The notes: generated from the sequence alone by a model not told the origin. A stretch of 64,000 bases of DNA from Arthrobacter sp. (GCA_031277795.1 JAITLQ010000015.1:465667-529666), one strand, 5' to 3'. Counted from the first letter of the stretch, positions 35,512 to 46,046 are shown. Numbers and translations: made by a program.

Positions 35512-36357
35512 TCACAGCCGGGCGAGTACCTCGGTGTTCCTGAAGAGGAACGCCCCGCGCGGCGCTTGTGCCCACTCCAGCCAGCCGGACGCGACCGACT
35601 CCAGCCCCGCGTCGTCGAGCAGCGCGTGCCTGCGCGCCGACTCGGCGTAGGACGACGCGCGCACCCGTTCCGCCCAGCCCGCCGCGAGCTGTCGCCGCGC
35701 CGCAGCGTCCGCGTAGAACCACTCGGAGGAGGTCACCGTCAGCGCCTCGGGATCAAGCCCGGCCTCGATCGCGAGCAATGGCAGGATGAGCCCCGCGTCC
35801 GGGTGCTCGCCCTCGGCCACCATGAAGGCGCGCAGCGTGGCGAGCCAGGTGGAGAGAGCCTCGCTCGGCGGGGTCCACGCAGTCGACGAATAGTCCACCT
35901 CGCGCAGCGAGAGGAGGCCGCCGGGCGCAACGAGCGCGGCCATGACCGTGATGGCCGCCCGGGGATCCGCCAGGTGATGCAGCACCTGGTGCGCATGCAC
36001 GACGTTGTAGCGCCCGCGCAGCGGAGGAAGGCCGGGCCTCAGGGCAAAGAGATCCGCGACCTCGAAGCGCACGTTGGTGATGCCCCGCTCCGCGGCGGCC
36101 CGGCGCGCCGTCTCGATAGCGGTGGGGGAGAAGTCGAGCCCCAGCACGCTTCCCTCCGGACCCACGGCCTCGGCCATGTCCAAGGTGATGGATCCCGGCC
36201 CGCAACCCACATCGAGGACGCGCTGCCCCGGGGCCAGCAGGGGGCGCAGATGAGGGGCCGACTCGGCCAGGCTGCGCCGGGCGTGGGAGGCCAGCACCGA
36301 GGTGTGGTGGCCGTGGACGTAGTGGCCCTTGGCATCGTCTTCGCGCATGCGGATCAC
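35512..36357 (-). CDS. Class I SAM-dependent methyltransferase
   Basis: The 281-residue protein has the SAM-binding motif VLDVGCGPG at 47-55, then VLGLDFSPTAIETAR, VRFEVADLF and HQVLHHLADP, matching the UbiE/Methyltransf_11-25 group. The substrate is unknown. It ends 47 bp before the phosphatase gene and starts about 35 bp after the palindrome at 36392-36423. ATG 36348 is an alternative start. Confidence 0.85.
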   Translation of the reverse strand: MIRMREDDAKGHYVHGHHTSVLASHARRSLAESAPHLRPLLAPGQRVLDVGCGPGSITLDMAEAVGPEGSVLGLDFSPTAIETARRAAAERGITNVRFEVADLFALRPGLPPLRGRYNVVHAHQVLHHLADPRAAITVMAALVAPGGLLSLREVDYSSTAWTPPSEALSTWLATLRAFMVAEGEHPDAGLILPLLAIEAGLDPEALTVTSSEWFYADAAARRQLAAGWAERVRASSYAESARRHALLDDAGLESVASGWLEWAQAPRGAFLFRNTEVLARL

Positions 36358-36391
36358 GGTAGGACCGGGCCAGGACGGTCACAACGCGGCT

Positions 36392-36423
36392 CCACATGTT
36401 GAGATGCGCATCTCAAAATGTGG
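36392..36423. repeat. 32-bp palindrome between methyltransferase and LysE genes
   Basis: Arms CCACATGTTGAGATGC and its complement meet without a loop, with one mismatch. It lies 19 bp after the LysE-type stop and 35 bp before the methyltransferase start, both on the minus strand. It could be a terminator or an operator. Confidence 0.65.
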
Positions 36424-36442
36424 GCACTTTGGCTCCGTGGGG

Positions 36443-37195
36443 TCAGTGGATGAGCAGCAGCAGAGCGGCCACGAGCAGGAAGCAGCAGCCGAAGATCGTG
36501 TTGATGATCCGCTGCCCGCGCGTGGTGTGCATGAGCCGGCCCAGCGGGCGGGCCAGCGCCGCGAAGCCGAACCACATGACGATGACGTCCACCACCACGC
36601 ACGTCACGGCGATGATCAGGTACTGCGGGAACTGCGGCAGATCCGCGCGGATGAACGGGGGGATGAAGGCCAGGAAGAACACGATGGCCTTGGGGTTGAG
36701 CAGGTTCACGAGCGTTCCGCGGCGGATCATCGAGAACGCGCCTTCGCGCGTGCCGGCGCCGGCGTGGCGGCCCGGGACCCGCCCGACGGTGCCCTCTTGG
36801 GTCTCGCCGGCCTCGGTGGGGTCCGCATCGGCGAGGTCCGCGCCAGAAGGCGAGGCCGCGCCGTCGTGCGCCGGCTCCACCTCCACGCGCTCACCCGACC
36901 GAGGGGCGGTCGGCTTGGCCAGCAGCATGCGCACGCCGAGGTAGACGAGATACGCGGCTCCGAGCCATCGAACCACGGTGAGGATCGCGGGGGAGGCGGC
37001 CACGAGGGCACCCACGCCGACGGCCACGATGATGACCTGGATGATCAGCGCGAGCTGCTGGCCGAGGATGCCCCAGAAGGAGCGGCGCCAGCCCTGGGCG
37101 ATCGAGTTGGTCATGGTGTTGACCGCGCCGGCGCCCGGCGTCAGCGAGATGACGATGGTGGCGGTGAGCAGGGCGAGGAAGGTGCTCAGGGACAT
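36443..37195 (-). CDS. LysE/RhtB-family amino-acid exporter
   Basis: The 250-residue protein has about six membrane segments. The N-terminal pattern TPGAGAVNTMTNSIAQGWRR and the late LVNLLNPKAIVFFLAFIP are typical of LysE/RhtB homoserine or threonine exporters. A hydrophilic insert of about 50 residues (around 95-150) is longer than usual. It starts 6 bp after the MarR stop, so the two genes probably form one transcript. Confidence 0.88.
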   Translation of the reverse strand: MSLSTFLALLTATIVISLTPGAGAVNTMTNSIAQGWRRSFWGILGQQLALIIQVIIVAVGVGALVAASPAILTVVRWLGAAYLVYLGVRMLLAKPTAPRSGERVEVEPAHDGAASPSGADLADADPTEAGETQEGTVGRVPGRHAGAGTREGAFSMIRRGTLVNLLNPKAIVFFLAFIPPFIRADLPQFPQYLIIAVTCVVVDVIVMWFGFAALARPLGRLMHTTRGQRIINTIFGCCFLLVAALLLLIH

Positions 37196-37201
37196 GCTGG
37201 C

Positions 37202-37726
37202 TTAGGGCTCCGTGCTCTGGCCGACGGCGGGTGCTGACGTGGGTGGGGCGGCGCGCGGATCGCGGTGGATGGGGCCGGCGGCCGTGATGGCCTCGGCCGC
37301 CTCGTCGAGGAAGCGGGCCACGAGGGCCAGCTCCTCGTCCGTGTAGCGCTCGGCGACCTCGCTGACCGCCCGGCCCAGCGGCGCGAAGAGCCTGGCGCCG
37401 GCGCTGCGGGCCGACTCCGTGGACGCGAGGGTCACACGGCGGCGATCCCGCTCCGAGCGTTGGCGCTCCACGTGGCCGTTGCGTTCCATCCGATCCACGA
37501 GGGCCGTGGTGGCGGGCGCGGAGAGGTCGAGGCGCTGGGCTAGGGCGGAGATGGTGAGCGGCTCGTTGGCGTCCTGGTGGCGGACCACCGCCGAGAGCGC
37601 GTGGAGGTCGGTGCGGTGCAGGCCCTCGAGGCGGGCGGCGGCGTCCACGTAGCGATCGGAGGCGACGGTGACGTCCTGCAGGAGGCGCACCACCTCCCAC
37701 CGCACCGGGTTCATCCCGCCACTCAC
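37202..37726 (-). CDS. MarR-family regulator
   Basis: The 174-residue protein has a winged helix-turn-helix (LTISALAQRLDLSAPATTALVDRM near residue 60 onwards, ERQRSERDRRRVTL) as in MarR regulators, with helical ends for dimerisation. The GTG at 37726 is preferred because GAGAGGGA lies upstream; ATG 37714 is possible. It is divergent from the MMPL gene and probably controls that gene and itself through the palindrome at 37863-37875. Confidence 0.87.
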   Translation of the reverse strand: MSGGMNPVRWEVVRLLQDVTVASDRYVDAAARLEGLHRTDLHALSAVVRHQDANEPLTISALAQRLDLSAPATTALVDRMERNGHVERQRSERDRRRVTLASTESARSAGARLFAPLGRAVSEVAERYTDEELALVARFLDEAAEAITAAGPIHRDPRAAPPTSAPAVGQSTEP

Positions 37727-37862
37727 GTTGTTCCCTCTCGATGCCGCCGTGTCGGCGCGTCCGCCCCGCTTGGTGCGTTCGCGCCCGCGCTCCTCACGTG
37801 CCCGCCGCGCGGACACCCGGAGATTCTACCGTTCGCCACAGAAGACTTCGATGATCTATTCT

Positions 37863-37875
37863 TTCCATGATGGAA
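37863..37875. promoter_or_regulatory. Putative MarR operator
   Basis: TTCCAT-G-ATGGAA is a 13-bp dyad in the 173-bp gap between the divergent MarR and MMPL genes. It overlaps an ATG at 37867 that lacks a ribosome site, so binding here would block MMPL transcription or initiation. Confidence 0.5.
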
Positions 37876-37899
37876 CCAATTCTGGAAGGCAGGAACGCC

Positions 37900-40086
37900 G
37901 TGAAGGCTGAGACAACGGAGCGCGGCTCCGGTCGCGATCACCACCCGGACGCTGGCCGTCCCGCGGGCCAAACCAAGAAGGCCGTGTGGCGTGCGCTCGC
38001 CGCCGTGGGCATCGCGCTCGTGTGGCTCGGGCTCATGGGCGTGGGCGGGCCCACCTTCGGCAAGATCGGCGAGGTCCAGACCACCGACCAGACCACGTTC
38101 CTGCCCGCCTCCGCCGAGGCCACGCGTGCTGTGGAGTGGCAGAACAAGTTCAACGACACCGACTCCATCCCGGCCGTGGTGATCGTCGAATCCGACGCCG
38201 AGCTCACGCAGGCCTCCGGCGCCGCGTTTGCTGCGGCGCTCAAGGACACCGGCGTGGTCCGGGGTGACGTGGTGGGCCCCATCACCTCCGAGGACTCCAA
38301 GGCGTTCGAGTTCATCGTGCCCCTGACCTCCGGGACCGACTCGGATGAGGCCGTGGATGCGCTGCGCGCCGCCGGCACCGCGGCGGCCTCCGATGGAACC
38401 TTCGCGGGGACCGCCTCGGTGCACGTCACGGGCGCCGCTGGCTTCACCGCGGACCTGAAGGAGGCCTTCAGCGGGATCGACGGGATCCTCCTGGGCGTGG
38501 CGCTCGTCGCCGTGCTGATCATCCTGCTGATCGTCTACCGCTCGCTGCTGCTGCCGTTCGCCGTGCTCATCACGGCGATGGCGGCCCTGTGCGCCGCGAT
38601 CCTCGCCGTCTACTTCATGGCTAAGGGCGAGTTGATCCGTATCGATGGGCAGAGTCAGGGCATCCTCTCCATCCTGGTGATCGGCGCCGCGACCGACTAC
38701 TGCCTGCTGCTCGTGGCCCGCTTCCGCGAGGCCATCGCCGCCGGCGAGGACAAGGCGAGCGCGGTCAAGCACGCGTGGAGGCGCTCGGTGGAGCCGATCC
38801 TGGCCTCCGCCGGCACCGTGGTGGTCGGCCTGCTCTGCCTCATGTTCTCCGACCTGAACTCCAACAAGGCCCTCGGTCCCATCGCCGCGAGCGGCATCGT
38901 CTTCTCGGTCGTGGCCGCCCTGACCCTGCTGCCCGCGTTCCTCTTCCTCCTGGGTCGCTCCGCCTTCTGGCCGTTCCAGCCCAAGCCCAGCCCGGCCTCG
39001 CTCGGCGCAGATTCCGAGGAGATCGGCGCGTGGGCGCTCCGGCACGGCGCCTGGGGGCGGCTGGCGCTGTGGGTGCGCAAGCATCACCGGCCCGTGTGGG
39101 TCATCACGGCGCTCGTGCTCGCCGTGGGCTGCCTCGGCGTGACCCAGCTCAAGGCCTCCGGCGTCCCCGACTCCGAGCTGGTGCTGGGACAGACCGACTC
39201 CAAGCTGGGTAACGAGGCGATCGCGCGGCACTTCGATGCGGGGGCCGGTTCCCCGGCGCAGGTCTATGCGGATGAGGCGTTGGCGACGCCGGTGCTCGAC
39301 GCCGCGACGGCCGTTCCCGGGGTCGCCTCGGCCTACGTGGTGGGCGAGGACGGCGGGCCGGTGCGTCAGGGCGTGGCGGCCAAGGTCGTGGAGGGGCGCG
39401 TGCAGATCCAGGCGACCTTCTCCGATGCCGCCGACTCCGAGGCCGCGCTGGACACGGTGGTCAAGTTGCGCTCGGCCGTGCAGGGCGTGGACGCCGACGC
39501 GCTCGTGGGCGGCACCTCCGCGACAAGCCTCGACAAGCAGGTCACGGCGCAGCAGGACGTCAAGAAGATCATCCCGATCGTGCTCGGCGCGATCCTGCTG
39601 ATCCTCATGCTCCTGCTGCGCTCCGTGGTGGCGCCGCTCATGCTCATCCTGACCACGGTGCTCTCCTACGGCACGGCGATGGGCGTGTCCGCGCTCGTGT
39701 TCAACGGGCTGTTCGACTTCCCCGGGGCGGATCCTGCCGTGCCGTTGTTCGGCTTCACGTTCCTCGTGGCCCTGGGCGTCGACTACAACATCTTCCTGAT
39801 GACCCGCGTGCGCGAGGAGGTCAAGCTGCACGGGGCCCAGGACGGGATGACGCGGGGCCTGGCCGTGACCGGCGGCGTCATCACCTCCGCCGGCGTGGTG
39901 CTGGCCGCGACCTTCGCGGCGCTGTCCGTGGTGCCGATCATGTTCATGGTGCAGCTGGGCTTCATCGTGGCGTTCGGCGTGCTGCTGGACACCCTCGTGG
40001 TGCGTACGCTCCTGGTGCCGGCGCTCGGCCACACCCTGGGGCGGTCGCTGTGGTGGCCGTCCAAGCTGGCGCGCGGCAAGGCCTGA
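37900..40086 (+). CDS. MMPL/RND-family membrane transporter
   Basis: The 728-residue protein has two similar halves, each with one membrane helix, an external domain and a five-helix block (IDGQSQGILSILVIGAATDY in the first, LFGFTFLVALGVDYNIFLM in the second). This is the MMPL layout used for lipid or drug export. The GTG at 37900 has AAGGCAGGA upstream; the ATG at 37867 has none. It is divergent from a MarR regulator, suggesting inducible efflux. The substrate is unknown. Confidence 0.87.
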   Translation: MKAETTERGSGRDHHPDAGRPAGQTKKAVWRALAAVGIALVWLGLMGVGGPTFGKIGEVQTTDQTTFLPASAEATRAVEWQNKFNDTDSIPAVVIVESDAELTQASGAAFAAALKDTGVVRGDVVGPITSEDSKAFEFIVPLTSGTDSDEAVDALRAAGTAAASDGTFAGTASVHVTGAAGFTADLKEAFSGIDGILLGVALVAVLIILLIVYRSLLLPFAVLITAMAALCAAILAVYFMAKGELIRIDGQSQGILSILVIGAATDYCLLLVARFREAIAAGEDKASAVKHAWRRSVEPILASAGTVVVGLLCLMFSDLNSNKALGPIAASGIVFSVVAALTLLPAFLFLLGRSAFWPFQPKPSPASLGADSEEIGAWALRHGAWGRLALWVRKHHRPVWVITALVLAVGCLGVTQLKASGVPDSELVLGQTDSKLGNEAIARHFDAGAGSPAQVYADEALATPVLDAATAVPGVASAYVVGEDGGPVRQGVAAKVVEGRVQIQATFSDAADSEAALDTVVKLRSAVQGVDADALVGGTSATSLDKQVTAQQDVKKIIPIVLGAILLILMLLLRSVVAPLMLILTTVLSYGTAMGVSALVFNGLFDFPGADPAVPLFGFTFLVALGVDYNIFLMTRVREEVKLHGAQDGMTRGLAVTGGVITSAGVVLAATFAALSVVPIMFMVQLGFIVAFGVLLDTLVVRTLLVPALGHTLGRSLWWPSKLARGKA

Positions 40087-40099
40087 GGCTCCCGCTGAC

Positions 40100-40174
40100 A
40101 AGCTGGTCCGATGTTTTGTTGATCCGGGGCGAACCCGGGCGAAATCAACGGAAATTCGGACCAGTTTGCGTTGG
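40100..40174. repeat. Imperfect inverted repeat after the MMPL gene
   Basis: AGCTGGTCCGA (left) and TCGGACCAGTTT (right) enclose partly complementary arms with GTTGAT/ATCAAC and a central CCGGGGCGAACCCGGGC. It is a degraded version of the long intergenic palindrome type and sits 14 bp after the MMPL stop. Confidence 0.55.
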
Positions 40175-40262
40175 GGCGCTGACTGTGACGAGGAGCACCC
40201 GCCTTGGGGGGCCCTGCGGGAATGAAACCGGCGGGTGGCCGGTTGATGAAGGCAAGACCAAA

Positions 40263-40283
40263 GTTGAGTCAACTCGACTCAGG
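40263..40283. promoter_or_regulatory. HAIR element 1 (HspR operator)
   Basis: GTTGAGT-N7-ACTCAGG is close to the HspR consensus CTTGAGT-N7-ACTCAAG. It lies upstream of the -35 box of the dnaK operon. Confidence 0.85.
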
Positions 40284-40288
40284 TTTAG

Positions 40289-40316
40289 TTGACACGCGGA
40301 AGGCGATCACTAAACT
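40289..40316 (+). promoter_or_regulatory. dnaK promoter
   Basis: TTGACA (40289-40294) and TAAACT (40311-40316) are spaced by 16 bases and lie between two HAIR elements, the second overlapping the -10. This is a housekeeping-type promoter placed for HspR repression. Confidence 0.7.
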
Positions 40317-40335
40317 TGAGTGCAGCAGGCTCAAG
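40315..40335. promoter_or_regulatory. HAIR element 2 (HspR operator)
   Basis: CTTGAGT-N7-GCTCAAG matches the HspR consensus with one change. It overlaps the -10 box of the dnaK promoter, so bound HspR would occlude RNA polymerase. Confidence 0.88.
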
Positions 40336-40384
40336 GCCCCTCCCGGGGTCCAAGGGTCAGAACTGACATCGAGTAGGAAAGTAG

Positions 40385-42244
<1,860 letters not shown>

Positions 42245-42252
42245 GGTTAGAC

Positions 42253-42861
42253 ATGGCGAACGAGGAGTTCACCCCCGAGGAGGAGCCCGTCAGCTTCACC
42301 GACAAGCGCAAGATCGATCCCGAGTCGGGTGAGGTGCGCGGTGAGGCCGGCGCGTCCGAGGAGGCTCAGCAGGGGAGCGAGGGCGACGCCCTGTCCCAGG
42401 CCGAGGAGATCCTCGACGCCGCCGGCGCAGCCCAGGAGGCGGAGGCCTCCGCTGCCGAGGAGTTCAAGGCCGACCTGCTTCGACTGCAGGCCGAGTTCAC
42501 GAACTACCGCCGGCGCGTGGAGCGCGACAAGGAGGCGGCCCGCGAGACGGGCGTCAACGCCACCGTCGCCGCGCTGATCCCGGTGCTCGACGATGTCGAC
42601 GCCGCCCGCGCAGCCGGTGACCTCGTCGACGGGCCCTTCGCCTCGATCGCGACCAAGCTGGACGCCGCACTGGCGGCGCTCGGCGTGGAGCGGATCGATC
42701 AGGCGGGCGTCGAGTTCGACCCCACGGTGCACGAGGCGCTCCTGCGCCAGCCGTGGCCGGGCATCGAGGCCGAGCACGTGGGCCAGGTCCTGCGCATCGG
42801 CTTCAAGCGCGGCGAGCGGGTCCTGCGCGCGGCGCAGGTGCTCGTCTCCACCGGAGAGTGA
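42253..42861 (+). CDS. grpE: Nucleotide exchange factor GrpE
   Basis: The 202-residue protein has an acidic N-terminus, a long helix (LLRLQAEFTNYRRRVERDKE) and the GrpE C-terminal motif (VEFDPTVHEALLRQPW... VLRAAQVLVST). It releases ADP from DnaK. It starts 8 bp after dnaK. A strong hairpin follows its stop by 5 bp and may reduce read-through into dnaJ. Confidence 0.95.
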   Translation: MANEEFTPEEEPVSFTDKRKIDPESGEVRGEAGASEEAQQGSEGDALSQAEEILDAAGAAQEAEASAAEEFKADLLRLQAEFTNYRRRVERDKEAARETGVNATVAALIPVLDDVDAARAAGDLVDGPFASIATKLDAALAALGVERIDQAGVEFDPTVHEALLRQPWPGIEAEHVGQVLRIGFKRGERVLRAAQVLVSTGE

Positions 42862-42866
42862 TGCAC

Positions 42867-42898
42867 GACGCCGCCCGGGAACCTTCCCGGGCGGCGTC
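42867..42898 (+). terminator. 15-bp hairpin between grpE and dnaJ
   Basis: GACGCCGCCCGGGAA pairs perfectly with TTCCCGGGCGGCGTC across a 2-base loop. No T-tract follows, so it may be an attenuator or RNA-stability element rather than a full stop. Confidence 0.65.
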
Positions 42899-42945
42899 GC
42901 CTCACCGGCCTCCCGCGTGAGGTCAGCGGCCCGCGGGCCGCACGC

Positions 42946-42958
42946 CCCGCCGTCGGGC
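42946..42958. repeat. Partial copy of the dispersed word
   Basis: CCCGCCGTCGGGC, a 13-bp core of the GCCCGACGGCGGG repeat, lies in the grpE-dnaJ gap. Confidence 0.6.
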
Positions 42959-43038
42959 AGACACGACGGCACCGGCGCCCCGGCAGGGGCGCAACGACTT
43001 TATTGACAGCTACGCACCAGCGAGAAGGGGGTGCCTGG

Positions 43039-44001
43039 ATGGCCAGCCAGGACTGGGTGGACAAAGACTTTTACGCCGTACTCGGCGTGTCGAAGGACGC
43101 GAGCGAGGCGGATATCAAGAAGGCGTACCGCAAGCTTGCGCGCCAGAATCACCCGGACACCAACGCTGGTGATGCAGAGGCCGAGCGCCGCTTCAAGGAC
43201 ATCACCGAGGCCAACTCGGTGCTCTCCGATCCGGAGGAACGCCAGCAGTACGACGCGATCCGGGCCATGGGCTCCGGTGCCCGCTTCCAGGCTGGGGGCT
43301 CCGGCGGCGGCTACGACGACATGTTCGGCGGGATGTTCGGCGGCGGTGGCGGGCAGCGCGTGCGCTACCAGAACGGCGACGGCCCGGACCTGAGCGATCT
43401 GTTCGGCGGCATGTTCGGCGGCGGCGGGGGCGGCTACGGCGGCTTCCAGCAGCAGCCGCAGCGCGGCGCGGACCGCCAGGCCGAGACGACCATCTCGTTC
43501 AAGGGCTCCATGGAGGGCACCACGATCGGGCTGCGCGAGCCGAACGGCGAGACGATCGACGTGCGCATCCCGGCGGGCGTCAAGGACGGCCAGACGGTCA
43601 GGGCTCGCGGCAAGGGACGCCCCGGCGCCGCCGGGCCGGGCGATCTGCTGGTCAAGGTCCGCGTCAAGGAGCACCCGTTCTTTGCCCGCGAGGGCGACGA
43701 TCTGCGCGTGCACATCCCCGTCACGTTTGCCGAGGCGGCGCTGGGCGGCCAGGTCTCGGTGCCCACGCTGAACGGGGACGTGAAGGTCAAGGTGCCGGCG
43801 GGCAGCCCCTCCGGCAAGGTGCTGCGGCTCAAGGGCCGCGGCGTGAAGAGCGCCAAGCGGCAGGGCGATCTGTACGTGGTGCTCGATGTGGTGGTCCCGA
43901 GCCGCCTCTCCAAGGAGGCCAAGGCCGCCGTGGAGGCGTTTGCCGCGGCCACGGCCGGAGAGGATCCCCGCGCGGACCTCGCCGAGCGCGCCAAGCTCTA
44001 G
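43039..44001 (+). CDS. dnaJ: DnaJ-type co-chaperone without zinc finger
   Basis: The 320-residue protein has an N-terminal J domain with the HPD motif (ARQNHPDTN), a Gly/Phe-rich region (MFGGMFGGGGG repeats) and DnaJ C-terminal domains. The four CXXCXGXG zinc motifs of class A DnaJ are absent, making it a CbpA-like class B protein. It stimulates DnaK ATPase. ATG 43039 has GAAGGGGG upstream; the in-frame extension upstream is unsupported. It is separated from grpE by 177 bp containing a hairpin. Confidence 0.93.
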   Translation: MASQDWVDKDFYAVLGVSKDASEADIKKAYRKLARQNHPDTNAGDAEAERRFKDITEANSVLSDPEERQQYDAIRAMGSGARFQAGGSGGGYDDMFGGMFGGGGGQRVRYQNGDGPDLSDLFGGMFGGGGGGYGGFQQQPQRGADRQAETTISFKGSMEGTTIGLREPNGETIDVRIPAGVKDGQTVRARGKGRPGAAGPGDLLVKVRVKEHPFFAREGDDLRVHIPVTFAEAALGGQVSVPTLNGDVKVKVPAGSPSGKVLRLKGRGVKSAKRQGDLYVVLDVVVPSRLSKEAKAAVEAFAAATAGEDPRADLAERAKL

Positions 44002-44166
44002 GCGCCCTCGCGTGCTCGCCCGGCCGGTGTCTCGATGACGACGCCGGCCGGGCGGGCGCGGCCGGTTGAGGGCCGCCGCTGGCAACGGCGGAGGCGGGCC
44101 GGACGAGCAGGAACGGGGCCCGGGCGAGGGGCCCAGGATGAATAGACCTTCAAGGAGGCGAAGGGC

Positions 44167-44610
44167 ATGGTGGACAAGGACACCCCGGTGTTCGTCATCT
44201 CCGTTGCGGCGGAGCTGGCGCACATGCACCCGCAGACGCTGCGCCAGTACGACCGGCTGGGGCTCGTGGTCCCGCAGCGCCAGGGCGGCAAGCACCGCCG
44301 CTACAGCTCGCGCGACGTGGATCGCCTGCGCCGCGTGGCCCAGCTCTCCTCCGAGGGGATCTCGCTGGAGGGCATCCGGCGCATGATCGACCTGGAGCGC
44401 CAGGCCCAGCAGCTGCAACAGCGCGTGGCCGAGCTCGAGGGACAGCTCGATCACTGGCGCGTGCGCTTCGAGAGCGTCACCGGGGCCCGGGTTTTTGCCG
44501 CCGGATCGAGCGGCGTCGTCTCCATCAAGGCCTCCGGTCGGGAGGCGCGCCAACGGCAGGCGGTGCAGTTCGCCCCGCTGTCGCTGACCACCCTGCGGCA
44601 TCAAGCCTGA
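44167..44610 (+). CDS. hspR: Heat-shock repressor HspR (MerR family)
   Basis: The 147-residue protein has the MerR helix-turn-helix (HPQTLRQYDRLGLVVPQR... KHRRYSSRDVDRL) and a coiled-coil region (LQQRVAELEGQLDHW). In actinobacteria HspR binds HAIR sequences together with DnaK, and releases DNA when DnaK is drawn to unfolded proteins. ATG 44167 has a clear AAGGAGG site. Likely targets in this window are the dnaK operon and clpB. Confidence 0.94.
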   Translation: MVDKDTPVFVISVAAELAHMHPQTLRQYDRLGLVVPQRQGGKHRRYSSRDVDRLRRVAQLSSEGISLEGIRRMIDLERQAQQLQQRVAELEGQLDHWRVRFESVTGARVFAAGSSGVVSIKASGREARQRQAVQFAPLSLTTLRHQA

Positions 44611-44735
44611 GCGGCGTCGATAACTTCTTTTGAAGGACTTATGTTCAGCTTTTACGTCGCTGGTCAAGCTGACGAAAAGACCCCCACGGAACTTGATGCA
44701 GCAAGCTATATATGATTGACTCGTCATCAGTGGTC
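44611..44735. other. AT-rich strip after hspR
   Basis: About 125 bp of clearly lower GC, with TTTTGAAGG, CAGCTTTTACG and AAGCTATATATGATTGAC. It holds no reading frame of credible quality. An A/T-rich promoter, a short untranslated RNA or foreign DNA would all fit. The remainder to 45052 contains two hairpins and no gene. Confidence 0.45.
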
Positions 44736-44814
44736 GCAAGCCCCCCTCGCGGCCACACCCCAGCGCCTATCGGAGCGACGTTCCCCCAAGTTGCCGCTCC
44801 GGCCCCCTTGGCGC

Positions 44815-44866
44815 ACAAGGGCGGGCACGTCGAGTCTTCGGATTCCGTGCCCGCCCTTGTTTTTTT
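44815..44866 (+). terminator. Rho-independent terminator with T-tract
   Basis: ACAAGGGCGGGCACG pairs with CGTGCCCGCCCTTGT (15 bp) around a 16-base loop and is followed by TTTTTT. It is the most classical terminator in the window and probably ends the hspR transcript, or a short RNA starting in the AT-rich strip. Confidence 0.88.
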
Positions 44867-44970
44867 GTTTCGGGGGTTCCCGCCGAACGCGGAGCCCGCA
44901 AAACGCCGCGGCCCGCACTATGGGCGCCCCGTCACCGGCAACGGCCGGCAAGACACGGCGACCCGCAGGA

Positions 44971-45012
44971 CGCAGCGGCCCGGCCCCGGAATTCCGGGGC
45001 CGGGCCGCTGCG
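44971..45012 (-). terminator. 42-bp perfect palindrome after trmB
   Basis: CGCAGCGGCCCGGCCCCGGAA meets its exact complement without a loop, 40 bp beyond the trmB stop. It is probably the trmB terminator, again without a T-tract. Confidence 0.7.
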
Positions 45013-45052
45013 ATGCCGTGGGCCGCGGGGGTGCCGCCGGCGGCACCTCCCC

Positions 45053-46015
45053 TCAGGCGCGGCGCGCGCTCAGGTCGAAGATGTTGCGCCCAGCGCGCAG
45101 GGCCTTGGCTTCGAAGCTGGTCAGCGTGCGCCCCTCGAAGCGCGGAGCCCACCCGCCCAGCTCGTCGACGAACTCCGGCTCGGCCTCGCGGTTCTCGATC
45201 TCCTGCCGGCGGATGTCGGTGAGGGGAGACTCCAGGCCGGCCCGCTCGCCGGCGTGCAGGTTCACGAAGTCCTCGCTGTTGGCGATGATCTCGCGCATCT
45301 GCTCCGCGTAGTTGGACCAGTCGGTGGCCAGGCGCCACGTGCCGCCGGGGCGGATGACGGAGGCGGCACGCTCGGCAAACGCGTCCGTGATGAGGCGGCG
45401 CTTGTGGTGGCGCTTCTTGTGCCACGGATCGGAGAAGAAGATCCAGAGCTCGTCCACCTGGCCGGGCTGCAGGGCGATGTCCAGGACCTCGGGCGCGTTG
45501 GCCTGCATGACCCGCACGTTCTTCAGGCCGCGGTCGCGCACCTCCTCCATGAGCTTGGCCAGGCCGGGGGTGTAGACCTCCACGGCCAGGAAGTTGCGCT
45601 CGGGGTGCTCTGCGGCGGCGTGGGCCGTGGCCTCGCCGAGGCCCGAGCCGATCTCCACGGTGAGTGGGCGCTCCGGGTGCTCGAAGGCGCCGGGGATGTC
45701 GATGACGGCGTCCGGCAGGATCGACGTGGAGGCGTGGTGGCGCGGGACGTCGATGAGGATCTCGTCCTTCATCTCCTCCCACGCGCGCTCCTGCCCGGCC
45801 GTCATGCGCTCGCCGCGGCGGACGAAGCTCACCGGCTCCGCGCGATAGAAGCTGGGATCCTCCACGGCCTTGCCCTGCACGGGCTGGCGGCGAGGGGTGC
45901 GGGCGGTGGGCTCGACGGCGGTGATCTGGTTCGCGTCGGCCGTGGCACCGGGGGTGCCAGCGGGGTCGGCGGGCGCGCCGGGCTCGGCCGAGGAATCGGC
46001 GGGGGAGGAGGTCAT
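45053..46015 (-). CDS. trmB: tRNA (guanine46-N7)-methyltransferase
   Basis: The 320-residue protein has the SAM-binding pattern EIGSGLGEATAHAA near residue 120 and the TrmB signature FFSDPWHKKRHHKRRL near 195. It adds m7G at position 46 of tRNA. About 80 N-terminal residues are a low-complexity extension beyond the usual fold. ATG 46015 was chosen; an upstream TTG at 46024 would add only three residues. Confidence 0.93.
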   Translation of the reverse strand: MTSSPADSSAEPGAPADPAGTPGATADANQITAVEPTARTPRRQPVQGKAVEDPSFYRAEPVSFVRRGERMTAGQERAWEEMKDEILIDVPRHHASTSILPDAVIDIPGAFEHPERPLTVEIGSGLGEATAHAAAEHPERNFLAVEVYTPGLAKLMEEVRDRGLKNVRVMQANAPEVLDIALQPGQVDELWIFFSDPWHKKRHHKRRLITDAFAERAASVIRPGGTWRLATDWSNYAEQMREIIANSEDFVNLHAGERAGLESPLTDIRRQEIENREAEPEFVDELGGWAPRFEGRTLTSFEAKALRAGRNIFDLSARRA

Positions 46016-46046
46016 AACCCCCAAGGATAGTCAGTGTGTGCGCCGC

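Noticed and set aside
43003-43038. Longer N-terminus for DnaJ
   Set aside because: The residues before MASQDW are not part of the J domain, and the ribosome site favours 43039.
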